From: Paenibacillus sophorae
GTDB lineage: Bacteria > Bacillota > Bacilli > Paenibacillales > Paenibacillaceae
DNA: 64,000 nucleotides
Direction of reading: 5' to 3'
Assembly: GCF_018966525.1 (NCBI RefSeq)
Contig: NZ_CP076607.1
Span: 5,518,001-5,582,000 of the forward strand
The notes under the pieces were generated by a model. That model searched no databases. It was not told the origin of the DNA and was given only the letters and a program-made list of their open reading frames with translations. This document shows positions 1-8,439 of this stretch, one piece after another (position 1 is the stretch's first letter; each line of letters starts with the position of its first letter). A program made the translations under genes and the position numbers.

Positions 1-291
1 TGGAATAGCATAAGGGTATTCCGACATCAAATCTGACATCTGCTTTACCGTTTGATTCGCGCTCGATACTTTCTCCTGCAGCGCATTGGTAGGATTCACA
101 TTCATACTCGAAGTTGTCTCCGGTTGCTGCATGGCAGAGTGCCCACTGTGCGTGCTTGTTTCATTGGCCGAGGCTCCAAAGTTATTCCAAGATATGAGAC
201 CGCTTTTTGAGACAAACCATCCGATATATCCAAGGCCGGACAGGATAATGATTATAAGAACGAAACCAATAATGTTGCGAATTGCTTTCAA
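1..291 (-). CDS. Small membrane-anchored protein, N-terminal part only
   Basis: The minus strand is open from a TTG codon at 289-291 to the window edge, giving 97 residues. The TTG sits 6 bases after a strong ribosome binding site (AAGGGGGTGAG). The N-terminus KAIRNIIG is followed by one hydrophobic segment at about residues 7-22, then a Ser/Thr/Gln-rich, outward-facing stretch. This suggests a signal-anchor with an extracellular domain that continues outside the window. I do not recognise the family. The start codon is the only good one, because the nearby ATG is out of frame and closes at once. Confidence 0.6.
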   Translation of the reverse strand, partial: MKAIRNIIGFVLIIIILSGLGYIGWFVSKSGLISWNNFGASANETSTHSGHSAMQQPETTSSMNVNPTNALQEKVSSANQTVKQMSDLMSEYPYAIP

Positions 292-494
292 AACATTCTC
301 ACCCCCTTTTATGAAGAGTACATCGATGTCTATGTTGTAGCTCAAGAATACCAATTCACTTTGGGGAAAGTATGAAGAAACAATGAGGAAAGCATGTTTT
401 TCAAGATAATTAAAACGCACAGCAGCTGCGCATGTTCCGCATTATAATTCGGAGTATGGTTTTTCAAGTCTCATAATGGAGGAAATGGTGGAAC

Positions 495-1754
495 ATGGTA
501 TCGAATATCGAACAGCATATCAAAGAATATAAATCGGATCCGGAATCTGTGTATCATACATGGTTTCTAAATAACAGTGATCGATTAAAGGCTTTTCGTA
601 CAATAAAGAGCGGACTTTACGATGTAATACATGCCATTGAGTCAAGGACATTCGGAAATGATTTTAAAGGGTCTCCGCTTGAATTTGTACTGGCGGCGAT
701 ATGTGAACAGAAGCAAGTCTTTGAAGGAGCGGCTCACGCCTTTTACTGGAAGCCGAAGATGCGTATTCCCGATATTTACGAAAATGAAGAGCATCAGCTT
801 GCTTTTGGAAGGTTCTTGAAGTCTGTTTCCCAGACGACCCAGGAAAAAAATGTCCTGACGGAAATATTGAACTTAGACAGTTTACAAATAAAAGGGCTGG
901 GACCAGCTGTAGCTAACATACTATATTTTCTTCACCCTACACTGTTTCCGCCGTTCAATACGGCAATCGTCAATGGGTTTAACCAGTTGCTTGGGCGTAA
1001 GATCAAGTTGGGATCATGGCCAGCATATTTGGAGATGCGGGAAGAGCTAATGGAAATGAATGAAGCCTACCGTTCAGCCTTTTCAAAAGACTTAGGGGCG
1101 ATCGCGGGGTTCATGTTTGAAATCGGGGCAGGGCGAATCATTATTAGCGAAAATGCAGAGAAATATCTGAAGTCGGAAGCTGCCAAACGGGAAAAGACCC
1201 ATCTCAAGAGGCATATGGACGTAACCAATGATATCAAAGAGAAAAATGAGCATAGTGAAATGCAGTATCATCTGGCCAGACTCGGGAGTACGCTGGGCTA
1301 TCAGGTGTGGATCGCTCAGAACGATCATAAACGCCAGTGGAATCGACATGTTCTTGGAGAATTTTCAGTCTCTTCTCTGCCGTCACTGAACGTTCCGAAA
1401 TCCGTGGCAGAGACGATATCCTTCATCGATGTGATCTGGCTGGATGATCAGAACAACATCATTTCCGCTTTTGAAGTTGAAAAAAGCACTTCCATCTACT
1501 CAGGGATTCTAAGGCTGCATGATTTATCGTTGTCGCTCGGAAATCGCGATTGCCGGCTTTACCTGATTTGTCCCGATAACCGGGAAAAAGAAGTCCAAGC
1601 TCAGCTGCTCCGCCCATCACTGCGACAGGAGAACGTCCATCGTATTTCCTACATTTTGTTCTCCGATCTTCGCTGCGATTGTGACGCTATGTGCAAATAC
1701 GGACGTTCCTCTGATGTTCTCGATCACATATCAAAGATTTGCGCTGCCCCATAG
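495..1754 (+). CDS. Orphan HhH-like / PD-(D/E)XK-type nuclease-like protein
   Basis: A 419-residue soluble protein with no signal peptide. Residues about 132-150 read KGLGPAVANILYFLHP, which resembles a helix-hairpin-helix DNA-backbone-binding turn followed by the Trp/Phe-rich segment common in the N-terminal domains of restriction-type proteins. Residues 310-345 contain FIDVIWL, then FEVEKSTSIYSG, matching the acidic core of PD-(D/E)XK-type nucleases with E-x-E instead of a strict E-x-K. Between them lies a charged, probably helical linker (about 220-260). No methyltransferase or ATPase partner lies next to it; its neighbours are relics. A ribosome binding site (GGAGG) lies about 12 bases upstream of the ATG. 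The nuclease assignment is inferred from motifs; it could also be an inactive DNA-binding relative. Confidence 0.55.
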   Translation: MVSNIEQHIKEYKSDPESVYHTWFLNNSDRLKAFRTIKSGLYDVIHAIESRTFGNDFKGSPLEFVLAAICEQKQVFEGAAHAFYWKPKMRIPDIYENEEHQLAFGRFLKSVSQTTQEKNVLTEILNLDSLQIKGLGPAVANILYFLHPTLFPPFNTAIVNGFNQLLGRKIKLGSWPAYLEMREELMEMNEAYRSAFSKDLGAIAGFMFEIGAGRIIISENAEKYLKSEAAKREKTHLKRHMDVTNDIKEKNEHSEMQYHLARLGSTLGYQVWIAQNDHKRQWNRHVLGEFSVSSLPSLNVPKSVAETISFIDVIWLDDQNNIISAFEVEKSTSIYSGILRLHDLSLSLGNRDCRLYLICPDNREKEVQAQLLRPSLRQENVHRISYILFSDLRCDCDAMCKYGRSSDVLDHISKICAAP

Positions 1755-1818
1755 TAATAAGGGATCCGTCCAAAAACTGCTAGAAAAAGAAAGAAGGCAA
1801 GCCTTACAAGGTAGCCGT

Positions 1819-1920
1819 GCACGAACCCGATTTTTTCGGCCATACAGCCGGATATTTCGAACTCTGCCTTGATCTCCAGGCAGTCGCTGCCCACATATTT
1901 GGGGATCACCGGAACTTCCG
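1819..1920 (-). pseudogene. Relic of a second GH32 gene (C-terminal fragment)
   Basis: About 100 bases, read on the minus strand, encode VIPKYVGSDCLEIKAEFEIS and the next ten residues, closely matching the C-terminal beta-sandwich of the GH32 gene at 3427-4932 (DNA segment about 3751-3852). The differences include silent changes, so this is an old paralogous copy and not a recent duplication. The match ends abruptly at both sides: at 1920 it meets the IS30-type transposase tail, and below 1819 the frame runs into unrelated sequence. It is not expressed as an enzyme. Confidence 0.7.
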
Positions 1921-2220
1921 GCCATGCTGAGCGCAACGGTGGATCGGGGCAAGGAATTTGCCTGTTATCCTTTACTGGAGCATAATCTCGGCCTCAAGGT
2001 CTACTTTGCCGATCCCTATTCTTCATGGCAGCGAGGCTCCAACGAGAACGGTAATGGCCTCTTGCGCGAATTCTTTCCTAAAGGTCATGACTTCGCTACC
2101 GTTTCCGATAAGGAACTTGCCGAGGCCCTCCGGCTCATCAACCATCGTCCGCGCAAATGCCTCGGCTGGAAATCAGCTCACGAAGCCTTCATGATGTGGT
2201 GGCAATCTAGGGTTGGTTAA
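1917..2220 (+). pseudogene. IS30-family transposase, C-terminal fragment
   Basis: The frame encodes the last ~100 residues of an IS30-type DDE transposase. TVDRGKEF carries the second catalytic Asp, ADPYSSWQRGSNENGNG carries the catalytic Glu (SNENGNG), and LINHRPRKCLGWKSAHEAF is the family's conserved C-terminal signature. The N-terminal helix-turn-helix half and the first catalytic Asp are missing, because the frame begins at the junction with the GH32 relic. It is therefore non-functional. I could not see clear terminal inverted repeats at either side. Confidence 0.85.
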
Positions 2221-2222
2221 AT

Positions 2223-2396
2223 ATGACATATACGAGTTCCACTGTTACCACCACAAGTGGCACCTCAACAGATTTAACCTCTCCTATGTTGAGCACCCAT
2301 ACTTATAATGGTAAAACTTATGGTACATATTGCTGTTGCAGTAACAAAATCAGGTGCAATTACGACAAAAAATTAATTGACACAACCAGTTTTTAG
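2223..2396 (+). CDS. Small Thr/Ser- and Cys-rich ORF, uncertain
   Basis: A 57-codon frame starts 2 bases after the transposase stop. The first half is made almost only of Thr, Ser, Val and Leu; the second half contains a CCC triplet plus one more Cys. There is no good ribosome binding site, so it may be the tail of a gene cut by the insertion sequence rather than an independent gene. The composition resembles the core of a modified peptide, but no leader or maturation genes are nearby, so no function is assigned. Confidence 0.2.
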   Translation: MTYTSSTVTTTSGTSTDLTSPMLSTHTYNGKTYGTYCCCSNKIRCNYDKKLIDTTSF

Positions 2397-2466
2397 CAGA
2401 AACTTTTTTGATCAAAGAGTGTCTAAAAATATGTGAAATATATTCCATTTTTGAAAGGAGAAAAGA

Positions 2467-3024
2467 ATGAAAGTTTTAACCATTCCATGTATAATGCTTT
2501 TTTATATGCTAACTTTTGCTTCTTTGGTCGGAGCAAGTCCTGCTGACAAAGCTTTTGTGGCTACCTCTAAACAGCATTATAGTACAGCTACAAAATCTGT
2601 TCTCAACCTTTCCGCGGACGATAAGCTTACAACAACCACATACAGCTCTATTTATATCCCTATCAAAGATATATTCGCTAAACAGGTAGATTCGTTGACT
2701 TGGGATAACTCCAAAAAATTAGCAACTATAACAAACCAGGGTAAGCAATTACTTATTAACCTCTCTGGTAAATCAATTACTGCAAGTGATAACCAGGTTA
2801 TACTGCCATCTGAGTGGGTTAGTATCGTAAATGGAAGGGTTAGTCTTAACGCTTATGTACTTGCTTTTATTTTTGATCGATATGCTGATAGATATAATGA
2901 TAAAGAGCAAGTTGCCGCTGAAAGAGCACAATGGGAAAGTAAATTATCTTTCCTCAATATTGATTGGACCGACGGACTTGCAGATAAAGAGCACTATATG
3001 CATGTAAACGTCGTATTTAAGTAA
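2467..3024 (+). CDS. Secreted copper-amine-oxidase N-domain-like (stalk) protein
   Basis: 185 residues. A signal peptide is clear: Lys at 2, a hydrophobic stretch to about residue 22, and a likely cleavage after VGA. The rest contains the short beta pattern (YIPIKDIFAKQVDSLTWDN, KKLATITNQGKQLLINL) of the stalk domain often found in Paenibacillus cell-surface proteins and annotated as copper amine oxidase N-terminal-like; despite the name this domain has no known enzymatic role. A good ribosome binding site (AAAGGAG) precedes the ATG. The gene is AT-rich compared with its neighbours and is followed by a strong terminator, so it is probably transcribed alone. Confidence 0.6.
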   Translation: MKVLTIPCIMLFYMLTFASLVGASPADKAFVATSKQHYSTATKSVLNLSADDKLTTTTYSSIYIPIKDIFAKQVDSLTWDNSKKLATITNQGKQLLINLSGKSITASDNQVILPSEWVSIVNGRVSLNAYVLAFIFDRYADRYNDKEQVAAERAQWESKLSFLNIDWTDGLADKEHYMHVNVVFK

Positions 3025-3077
3025 CAAAACACTCGAATTTCAAGCAAACACAGCGTATAGTCAAACATTATATTGTC

Positions 3078-3121
3078 AAAAAGGCTCGTAACGGGGAAAG
3101 TCCCCCCCAGTACGAGCCTTG
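3078..3121 (+). terminator. Terminator hairpin after the stalk-domain gene
   Basis: AAGGCTCGTA and TACGAGCCTT pair perfectly over 10 bases around a 20-base loop, 55 bases after the stop at 3024. It would stop rightward transcription. Confidence 0.65.
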
Positions 3122-3339
3122 CTTTGAGTTTTAAACTTCTTTTTCTCTTGATGCAAATCAAATTTTATCAGAAATAGGAGACCCCTCCCTCTGCAGTCAG
3201 GGGATGAATCTTATGCTTATTGAAAAAATCAAATAAATAGCTATTAAAAGCGTTAATCAACAGGACTATGTTTTTGCCAATGACTTAAACATAGTCCATT
3301 TCAATGATGAGGGCCTTATAACAGCTTCTTTGGTTTTAC
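3122..3339. other. Gene-free spacer with an 11-base-pair hairpin
   Basis: No frame with a start and ribosome binding site is visible. The only structure is a perfect inverted repeat: GGACTATGTTT at 3263-3273 and AAACATAGTCC at 3287-3297, without a T-run. Confidence 0.4.
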
Positions 3340-3394
3340 AAAATGAAAAGGGAGCTATCCCTACGTCATCCAGGATCACTTAGGGATAGCCCCT
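3340..3394 (-). terminator. Terminator of the GH172-GH32 operon
   Basis: On the minus strand GGGGCTATCCCTA pairs with TAGGGATAGCTCCC, followed by a T-rich tail (TTTTCATTTT). It lies about 35 bases after the GH32 stop at 3427. Confidence 0.7.
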
Positions 3395-3426
3395 GCTGTA
3401 ACTTGGCATTCGAGCGGGCTAACCGA

Positions 3427-4932
3427 TTACCACGCCGACCGCAGCTTCCAGATGTCCAGCGACGCGAGATTCACACTGCCGCCGCTTGCGAAGACTTCCA
3501 CCATGACACTGGCCGGTTCCGGATAGATATTATTGGTCATGACGGTCCGATAATCATCGGTATACACCTCTACTGCACAGGTATCGACAAAAATATGCAG
3601 CCTTAACGGTTCTTCCCCCGTTCTCTCCAGAGCCGCCAACCGGACGCCCTCGCTCCAGCCGTCGGAGCGGGTGCGGTCAAAGCGCAGCGCGCCCGTCTTC
3701 GTATTGTACACGAGCAGAGTCTGCTGCGAGCCGTCACCTGCGCCCCTTAGCACGAAACCGATTTCTTCGGCCGTGCAGCCGGACATTTCGAACTCGGCCT
3801 TAATCTCCAGGCAGTCGCTGCCCACATATTTGGGGATCACCGAAGCTCCCGGTGTGACTGCGGTCTGCTCGATATGGTAATGCTCCCTGCGAAGAACCTC
3901 CAGTTCCTTGACCGGCCTAAATTTCAGCCGGCCATCGCTGTCCAGCTCCACGGTCCGCGGCGCCGACATGGCGCCGCACCAGTGATTGACAGCGGTCGGC
4001 CCGAAGTCCTTAAACCACGGCATCCAGTCCCAGGCGTTCAGCCAGGCGATGATGATCCGTCTGCCTTTGCCGTCCAGAAAGGACTGCGGAGCATAGTATT
4101 CAAACCCGTGATCCACATCGCCCATCGTATCCCAGGTAAATCTTCCGGTTTCATAGTCCATGTCTCCAACCAGATAGATGGTTTTGCGTTCCCCCATACC
4201 CATCGGCGAGAACATAAGCACATAGCGTCCATCCAGAGGGAAGAAATCCGGGCACTCCCACATCGTTCCCATCGTTCCGTCGCTTTCGGCCAGCACGCAG
4301 GCGTAGTTCCAATCCCGAAGATCCGGGGATTTGTAGAGCAAAGCCTTTCCCTTTCCGTCTTTACTGGAGCCAATGACCATGTACCACGTTCCATCATGCT
4401 GCCAAACTTTCGGATCGCGGAAATCAGCGGAGCCATCCTCCGGCGGAACGGGAATGACTGGATTGCCCTCGTACTTCTCAAAGGTGATTCCATCCTGGCT
4501 GGTAGCGAGACATTGGGATTGTATCAGAGCGCCGTCTTTAATGACCGTCCCCGTATAGAGGACGGACAGAACGCCATTGTCGTCGACCGCGCTGCCCGAA
4601 AAGACGCCTCCCCGCTCATCCAGATCATAAGGCTCGCTTGGGGCAAGCGCGATCGGCAGATGCTCCCAGTGGACGAGATCCTTGCTTTTGGCGTGGCCCC
4701 AGTGCATGGCGCCCCATTTGGCCGCATACGGATAATGCTGGTAGAACAGATGATATTCGCCTTTGTAAAAAATCAGGCCATTCGGATCGTTGATCCAATA
4801 GGCCGGCGCCATAAAATGATATTTCAGCCGGCCCGGGTCCTTGCCGACAATGTCCTTTATCTTGGAAATGGACTGTTCCGCTTTTAATAACGCTTCCCGA
4901 TGCAGCAACGCTCCTTGAGTTGGCAGCTCCAC
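3427..4932 (-). CDS. GH32 family beta-fructosidase (sucrose/fructan hydrolase)
   Basis: A GH32 enzyme of about 501 residues. The three catalytic signatures are present: WINDPNG with the nucleophile Asp at about residue 49, FRDP at about 171-174 (transition-state Asp), and WECPD with the acid/base Glu at about 226. A C-terminal beta-sandwich follows. No signal peptide is visible, so it acts in the cytoplasm, probably on short fructans or sucrose brought in by the adjacent ABC transporter. The chosen start is GTG at 4930-4932, 7 bases after AGGAGG; the ATG at 4936-4938 abuts the ribosome binding site and is less likely. It is the last gene of a leftward operon. Exact substrate (inulin, levan, sucrose, difructose products) cannot be read from sequence. 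Confidence 0.9.
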   Translation of the reverse strand: MELPTQGALLHREALLKAEQSISKIKDIVGKDPGRLKYHFMAPAYWINDPNGLIFYKGEYHLFYQHYPYAAKWGAMHWGHAKSKDLVHWEHLPIALAPSEPYDLDERGGVFSGSAVDDNGVLSVLYTGTVIKDGALIQSQCLATSQDGITFEKYEGNPVIPVPPEDGSADFRDPKVWQHDGTWYMVIGSSKDGKGKALLYKSPDLRDWNYACVLAESDGTMGTMWECPDFFPLDGRYVLMFSPMGMGERKTIYLVGDMDYETGRFTWDTMGDVDHGFEYYAPQSFLDGKGRRIIIAWLNAWDWMPWFKDFGPTAVNHWCGAMSAPRTVELDSDGRLKFRPVKELEVLRREHYHIEQTAVTPGASVIPKYVGSDCLEIKAEFEMSGCTAEEIGFVLRGAGDGSQQTLLVYNTKTGALRFDRTRSDGWSEGVRLAALERTGEEPLRLHIFVDTCAVEVYTDDYRTVMTNNIYPEPASVMVEVFASGGSVNLASLDIWKLRSAW

Positions 4933-4992
4933 CGTCATCCCTCCTAATTTAGTAAGGCTGGAGCCTGTACAGGCTCCGCCCAACCTTCTCTT

Positions 4993-6345
4993 TTATTTGG
5001 ATTTGAACGTATCGCGCACGCTTTGGCTTTGCCGGATATTGCCTTCGGAATGCCAAGCCACTCTGTCCACTTTTTTCTGAACCTGCTCTTCGCGCCCTTT
5101 GGCATAGCCATCCATTCGTTCTTTAGCCAGCCTGTAGGATTCCTCCATTTCTTCGTTCAGAACGACCTTCTTCAGCGTGCCGGGGCTCGGAAATTGCGGC
5201 ATACGCTGAATTCGCTCCTCCACCGGCAGAATGCCGAACGGCTTGGAAGGCAGGGTCTGGTACCAATAAGCGGTCGACGACCAGTCGTCGGACAGGTGAT
5301 TGGCATGGCCATGCTCGATCGTTACTTTAAGGCTCTCCGAGAAATGCACCGGGTCGGTGATATGGAATCGGTAGGATACCTGATAGCCCGGAACATCGCT
5401 CTCATGCACAATGGAGCCGTGGAACGGGAACGCATTCTTTTGCATCCCCCAGGCGTGATTGAAATAATCCTCGGCGCCCGTGCCGACGATGCTCGGCAGC
5501 TTCTCTCCGTCGATGAAGAACATATCGTCCCCCTCGCCCCACCAGCTGCCCTGAAAATGGGTAACGGAGAGATTGCAGCCGATATAGTGGCCTTTGCCTT
5601 CCGTTTCCAGAATGACATAGTTACCGGCACCGTCCAGATTGGCCACCCGATTTACTTCCGGCGTGTTCACCTGAAGATTCGGCCCCCAGCCGTCGCATGG
5701 ATTCTCGCGGCGCCACTGTGCATGGAAATAAGCGGTATCATCGCCGAGCGGCTGCTTGTACAGCTCGTAATCGATATGGAAGTACAAGCCGAACGGCACA
5801 TCGTTCTCGTTAATGATCTCGATCAGGGCCCGTTTATTGAAAGGCATCGGCAGATAGCAGTTGACTGAAGCCACTCCGCCGAATTTGAACTGCTCCTCCG
5901 GTTTCACCGAGACGGTAAACGGAAGGGAGGCGAAGTTGCCGGGCATCGAATGGCCGATGCAGAAGAAGTCGCCGTACGGTACAAGCACGCTTGGATGAGA
6001 CTCATCGTCCCAGGTCATTCGGATCAGCACCTTACGGTACCAGGCAGGATCGGCCGATTCCCAGGTTACGCCGAGCGCGTTGTGAATTTCGTTAACAGGC
6101 GCGATATTGCCGCCCCACTCGGGATTCATTACGCTTGGCCCGTGAACCCTACGGCAGAACGAGGTCATCCAGATATGATTGATGCTGCCCGGTCCTTCCA
6201 TATCGCCAAGTACGACGGAGCCGCCGGCCGGAATCATCCAATAATCCTGATTTCGCCCGTCCTGATCCCAGCTGGATACACGCGCCGAGCGGACCTCCTT
6301 CACCTGAGTTAAATTCCCGAGCAAGTTCAACGATTGAGTATGCAT
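4993..6345 (-). CDS. GH172 family (DUF2961) glycoside hydrolase
   Basis: 450 residues without signal peptide, matching the DUF2961 fold, now glycoside hydrolase family 172. Recognisable segments are GDMEGPGSINHIWMT near residue 48, GAGNYVILETEGKGHYIGCN, and GEKLPSIVGTGAEDYFNHAWG near 280-300. Characterised members act on alpha-linked furanosides, including difructose dianhydride I synthase/hydrolase and D-arabinofuranosidases. Together with the GH32 enzyme 60 bases downstream this points to alpha-fructofuranoside or difructose anhydride breakdown. A ribosome binding site (AAAGGAG) lies 10 bases before the ATG. The link to fructose-based substrates is inferred from the neighbour; D-arabinofuranosides remain possible. 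Confidence 0.8.
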   Translation of the reverse strand: MHTQSLNLLGNLTQVKEVRSARVSSWDQDGRNQDYWMIPAGGSVVLGDMEGPGSINHIWMTSFCRRVHGPSVMNPEWGGNIAPVNEIHNALGVTWESADPAWYRKVLIRMTWDDESHPSVLVPYGDFFCIGHSMPGNFASLPFTVSVKPEEQFKFGGVASVNCYLPMPFNKRALIEIINENDVPFGLYFHIDYELYKQPLGDDTAYFHAQWRRENPCDGWGPNLQVNTPEVNRVANLDGAGNYVILETEGKGHYIGCNLSVTHFQGSWWGEGDDMFFIDGEKLPSIVGTGAEDYFNHAWGMQKNAFPFHGSIVHESDVPGYQVSYRFHITDPVHFSESLKVTIEHGHANHLSDDWSSTAYWYQTLPSKPFGILPVEERIQRMPQFPSPGTLKKVVLNEEMEESYRLAKERMDGYAKGREEQVQKKVDRVAWHSEGNIRQSQSVRDTFKSK

Positions 6346-6433
6346 GCGTAATTTCTCCTTTGCGATAAATAATTTTTCTATGATAAAAAGAGTTATTGCC
6401 GCAGGTTGTCGGCACGTTTTCGGCAGTTTTCTG

Positions 6434-7327
6434 TTAGCCCTTTACAGCCCCGGCCGTCATGCCTTCGATAATGAATCTTTGAAAGACGGCGAAGAACACG
6501 AGCTGCGGGATAATGAGCAGCGTGCTCGCCGCAATAATGCCGCCGTAATCAATGTTAAAGCGGCCTTTGAACTGGGAAATGCCAAGCGAGATCGTGGTCA
6601 TCGTTTCATCGCTGATTAAGGTTACCGCGAACGGGAACTCATTCCAGATATACAGCATATTGAAAATGAACACCGTGGCGACCACCGGCATAATAATCGG
6701 GAATACGACCGACTTGCCCAGCGTAAGGAGACCGCATCCGTCGATAATTGCCGCTTCCTCCACCTCTCTCGGAAATCCGCGGAGAAAGCCTGTAAACAGC
6801 AGCGTATTGAAGGAAATCGAAGTCGCGATATAGGGAATGATCAGCGAAGCGTACGTATTGAGCAGCCCGAAGGATAGGGTCAGCCTGTATACCGGAAACA
6901 ACAGGATGAACGCAGGTATGGCTAATCCCGCGAGCAGAAACGCGGTCACGGAACATCTCAAGCGTTCGGAGTGGAATACCATGCGCGTTAAGGCATAGGA
7001 GCTCATGAACGTAATTAAGACTTCAATCACGATAGTGATGACGGCAATGATGAACGTATTTTTATACAGCAGCCCCAAATTCAGCGTCGTAAGCGCCCGT
7101 TCGTAATTGTCAAAGCTCAGCGACTCGGGCAGGCTGAACGGATTATTCAGAATATCGCTGTTCGTCTTGAACGACAGCAGAATCATCCACAGGAAAGGAA
7201 ACAACACCAGCAGGGTGATGATGTAAGCCAACACACTCATACCCGCATTGCCGCTCATTCGCCCCTTTTTCACACGTTTCGCTTCCTTCACAGCAGAGCT
7301 TGTCGTGGCACGGGATATAGAATTCAT
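6434..7327 (-). CDS. Sugar ABC transporter permease, MalG/CUT1 type
   Basis: 297 residues with six hydrophobic segments starting at about residue 30. The EAA loop that contacts the ATPase reads EEAAIIDGCGLLTLGKSVVF at about 205-225. CUT1 inner-membrane permease working as a heterodimer with the upstream permease. The operon has no ATP-binding protein, so a shared MsmX-type ATPase elsewhere is expected. The ATG follows a GGGGAGAGG ribosome binding site and lies 12 bases after the previous gene. Confidence 0.92.
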   Translation of the reverse strand: MNSISRATTSSAVKEAKRVKKGRMSGNAGMSVLAYIITLLVLFPFLWMILLSFKTNSDILNNPFSLPESLSFDNYERALTTLNLGLLYKNTFIIAVITIVIEVLITFMSSYALTRMVFHSERLRCSVTAFLLAGLAIPAFILLFPVYRLTLSFGLLNTYASLIIPYIATSISFNTLLFTGFLRGFPREVEEAAIIDGCGLLTLGKSVVFPIIMPVVATVFIFNMLYIWNEFPFAVTLISDETMTTISLGISQFKGRFNIDYGGIIAASTLLIIPQLVFFAVFQRFIIEGMTAGAVKG

Positions 7328-7339
7328 CTGCCTCTCCCC

Positions 7340-8215
7340 CTATTCCTCAATGCTCTTTCTGCTCAAGCTCATGTAGACCAGGGAAAAGATCAAGGTCAGC
7401 AGAAAGGTAACCGTGGCGATGGCCATACCGTAGCCGTACTCCCCTGAGGTAAAGGTTACATTGTACATGTAGGTAACCATGACCTCCGATAAATGATTGG
7501 GTCCTCCGTTCGTCAGCAGCAGTACGGTTTCAAAGATTTTGAATACGCCAGTAATGATCAGAATGACATTAATCTTGACTGTTTCGTTCATCATCGGAAT
7601 GGTGATCCGGAACATCTGCTGGACCTTATTCGCCCCGTCCATGGAGCTGGATTCGTAGACATCCCTTGGAATCATCTTGAGTCCGGCCAGGAAGATGGTT
7701 GCCAGAAACCCGATCATCTGCCAGGTAAACACAATCCCGATGGAATATGGGGTTAAGGTCTTTCCCCCAATCCACGGCTGAGCCAGCTGCCCGAGTCCCA
7801 GCTTGGTCAGGATCACGTTGATCATCCCCATTTGCGGGTCGAGAATAAACACCCAGATTAGACCCACCAGGATCGGAGCGACAATGCTGGGCGCAAAATT
7901 CAGCGCTTTCACGGCATTGCCCCCTCTAACCTTTACATTGAGCAGCAGGGCGAGCAGAAAAGCTCCCGGCAGAAGCAGCAGCAGGGCGACAGCCAGCACA
8001 ATCAGCGTATTTTTTAACGATATCCAGAACAGAGAATCATGCCAGAGCCTGCTGAAATTATCTAATCCTATAAATCTCGCCGCGCCGATTCCCGTATATT
8101 CGGTCAGACTATAGTAGAAGGAGATGAGCACGGGCATGATGATGTAGCCCAGATATACAATCAGCGTGGGGATCAGCATGAATAGAATGTATCTTCGTTT
8201 ACTGAGCCAAATCAT
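7340..8215 (-). CDS. Sugar ABC transporter permease, MalF/CUT1 type
   Basis: 291 residues, six membrane segments; the EAA-like loop reads YESSSMDGANKVQQMFRITI at about residues 198-217. It pairs with the downstream MalG-type permease. I chose the ATG at 8213-8215: it lies about 6 bases after GGGGGAG and overlaps the stop of a small upstream ORF as ATGA, a sign of translational coupling. A longer start at 8230 is possible but has a weaker context. Confidence 0.92.
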   Translation of the reverse strand: MIWLSKRRYILFMLIPTLIVYLGYIIMPVLISFYYSLTEYTGIGAARFIGLDNFSRLWHDSLFWISLKNTLIVLAVALLLLLPGAFLLALLLNVKVRGGNAVKALNFAPSIVAPILVGLIWVFILDPQMGMINVILTKLGLGQLAQPWIGGKTLTPYSIGIVFTWQMIGFLATIFLAGLKMIPRDVYESSSMDGANKVQQMFRITIPMMNETVKINVILIITGVFKIFETVLLLTNGGPNHLSEVMVTYMYNVTFTSGEYGYGMAIATVTFLLTLIFSLVYMSLSRKSIEE

Positions 8216-8364
8216 CTCTTTCTCCCCCATCCAATAGGTTTGGCTGCTGCTCCGGATACCGTTTCCGACTCAGAGTAATGCTGGGAAATGGCTTCGGATC
8301 GTATGGAGCTTGCCGCTGCAATCAGCAGGAGGATCAGCGCACATAGAGCAAAGCTTCCAATCAT
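8212..8364 (-). CDS. Small membrane protein inside the sugar ABC operon
   Basis: A 50-residue frame lies between the solute-binding protein and the first permease. It starts with MIGSFALCALILLLIAAASS, a single strong hydrophobic helix (residues 3-19), followed by a polar tail ending in GWGRKR. An AAGGTGG ribosome binding site lies about 9 bases before the ATG, and its stop overlaps the permease start (ATGA). It is not a known CUT1 component. Its position suggests a role in transporter assembly or stability, or translational coupling, but this is inference. Confidence 0.5.
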   Translation of the reverse strand: MIGSFALCALILLLIAAASSIRSEAISQHYSESETVSGAAAKPIGWGRKR

Positions 8365-8439
8365 GACATCAACCACCTTTCCGAAGGTTTGGATTGGCTG
8401 CCGCCGGGCACCTGAATGCCGGCAGCCGACGCTTTCCTG

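Noticed and set aside
86..340. Plus-strand 84-residue frame at the left edge
   Set aside because: The opposite strand has a better frame with membrane anchor and a strong ribosome binding site.
2223..2396. Lanthipeptide precursor
   Set aside because: No leader, no ribosome binding site and no modification or export genes nearby.
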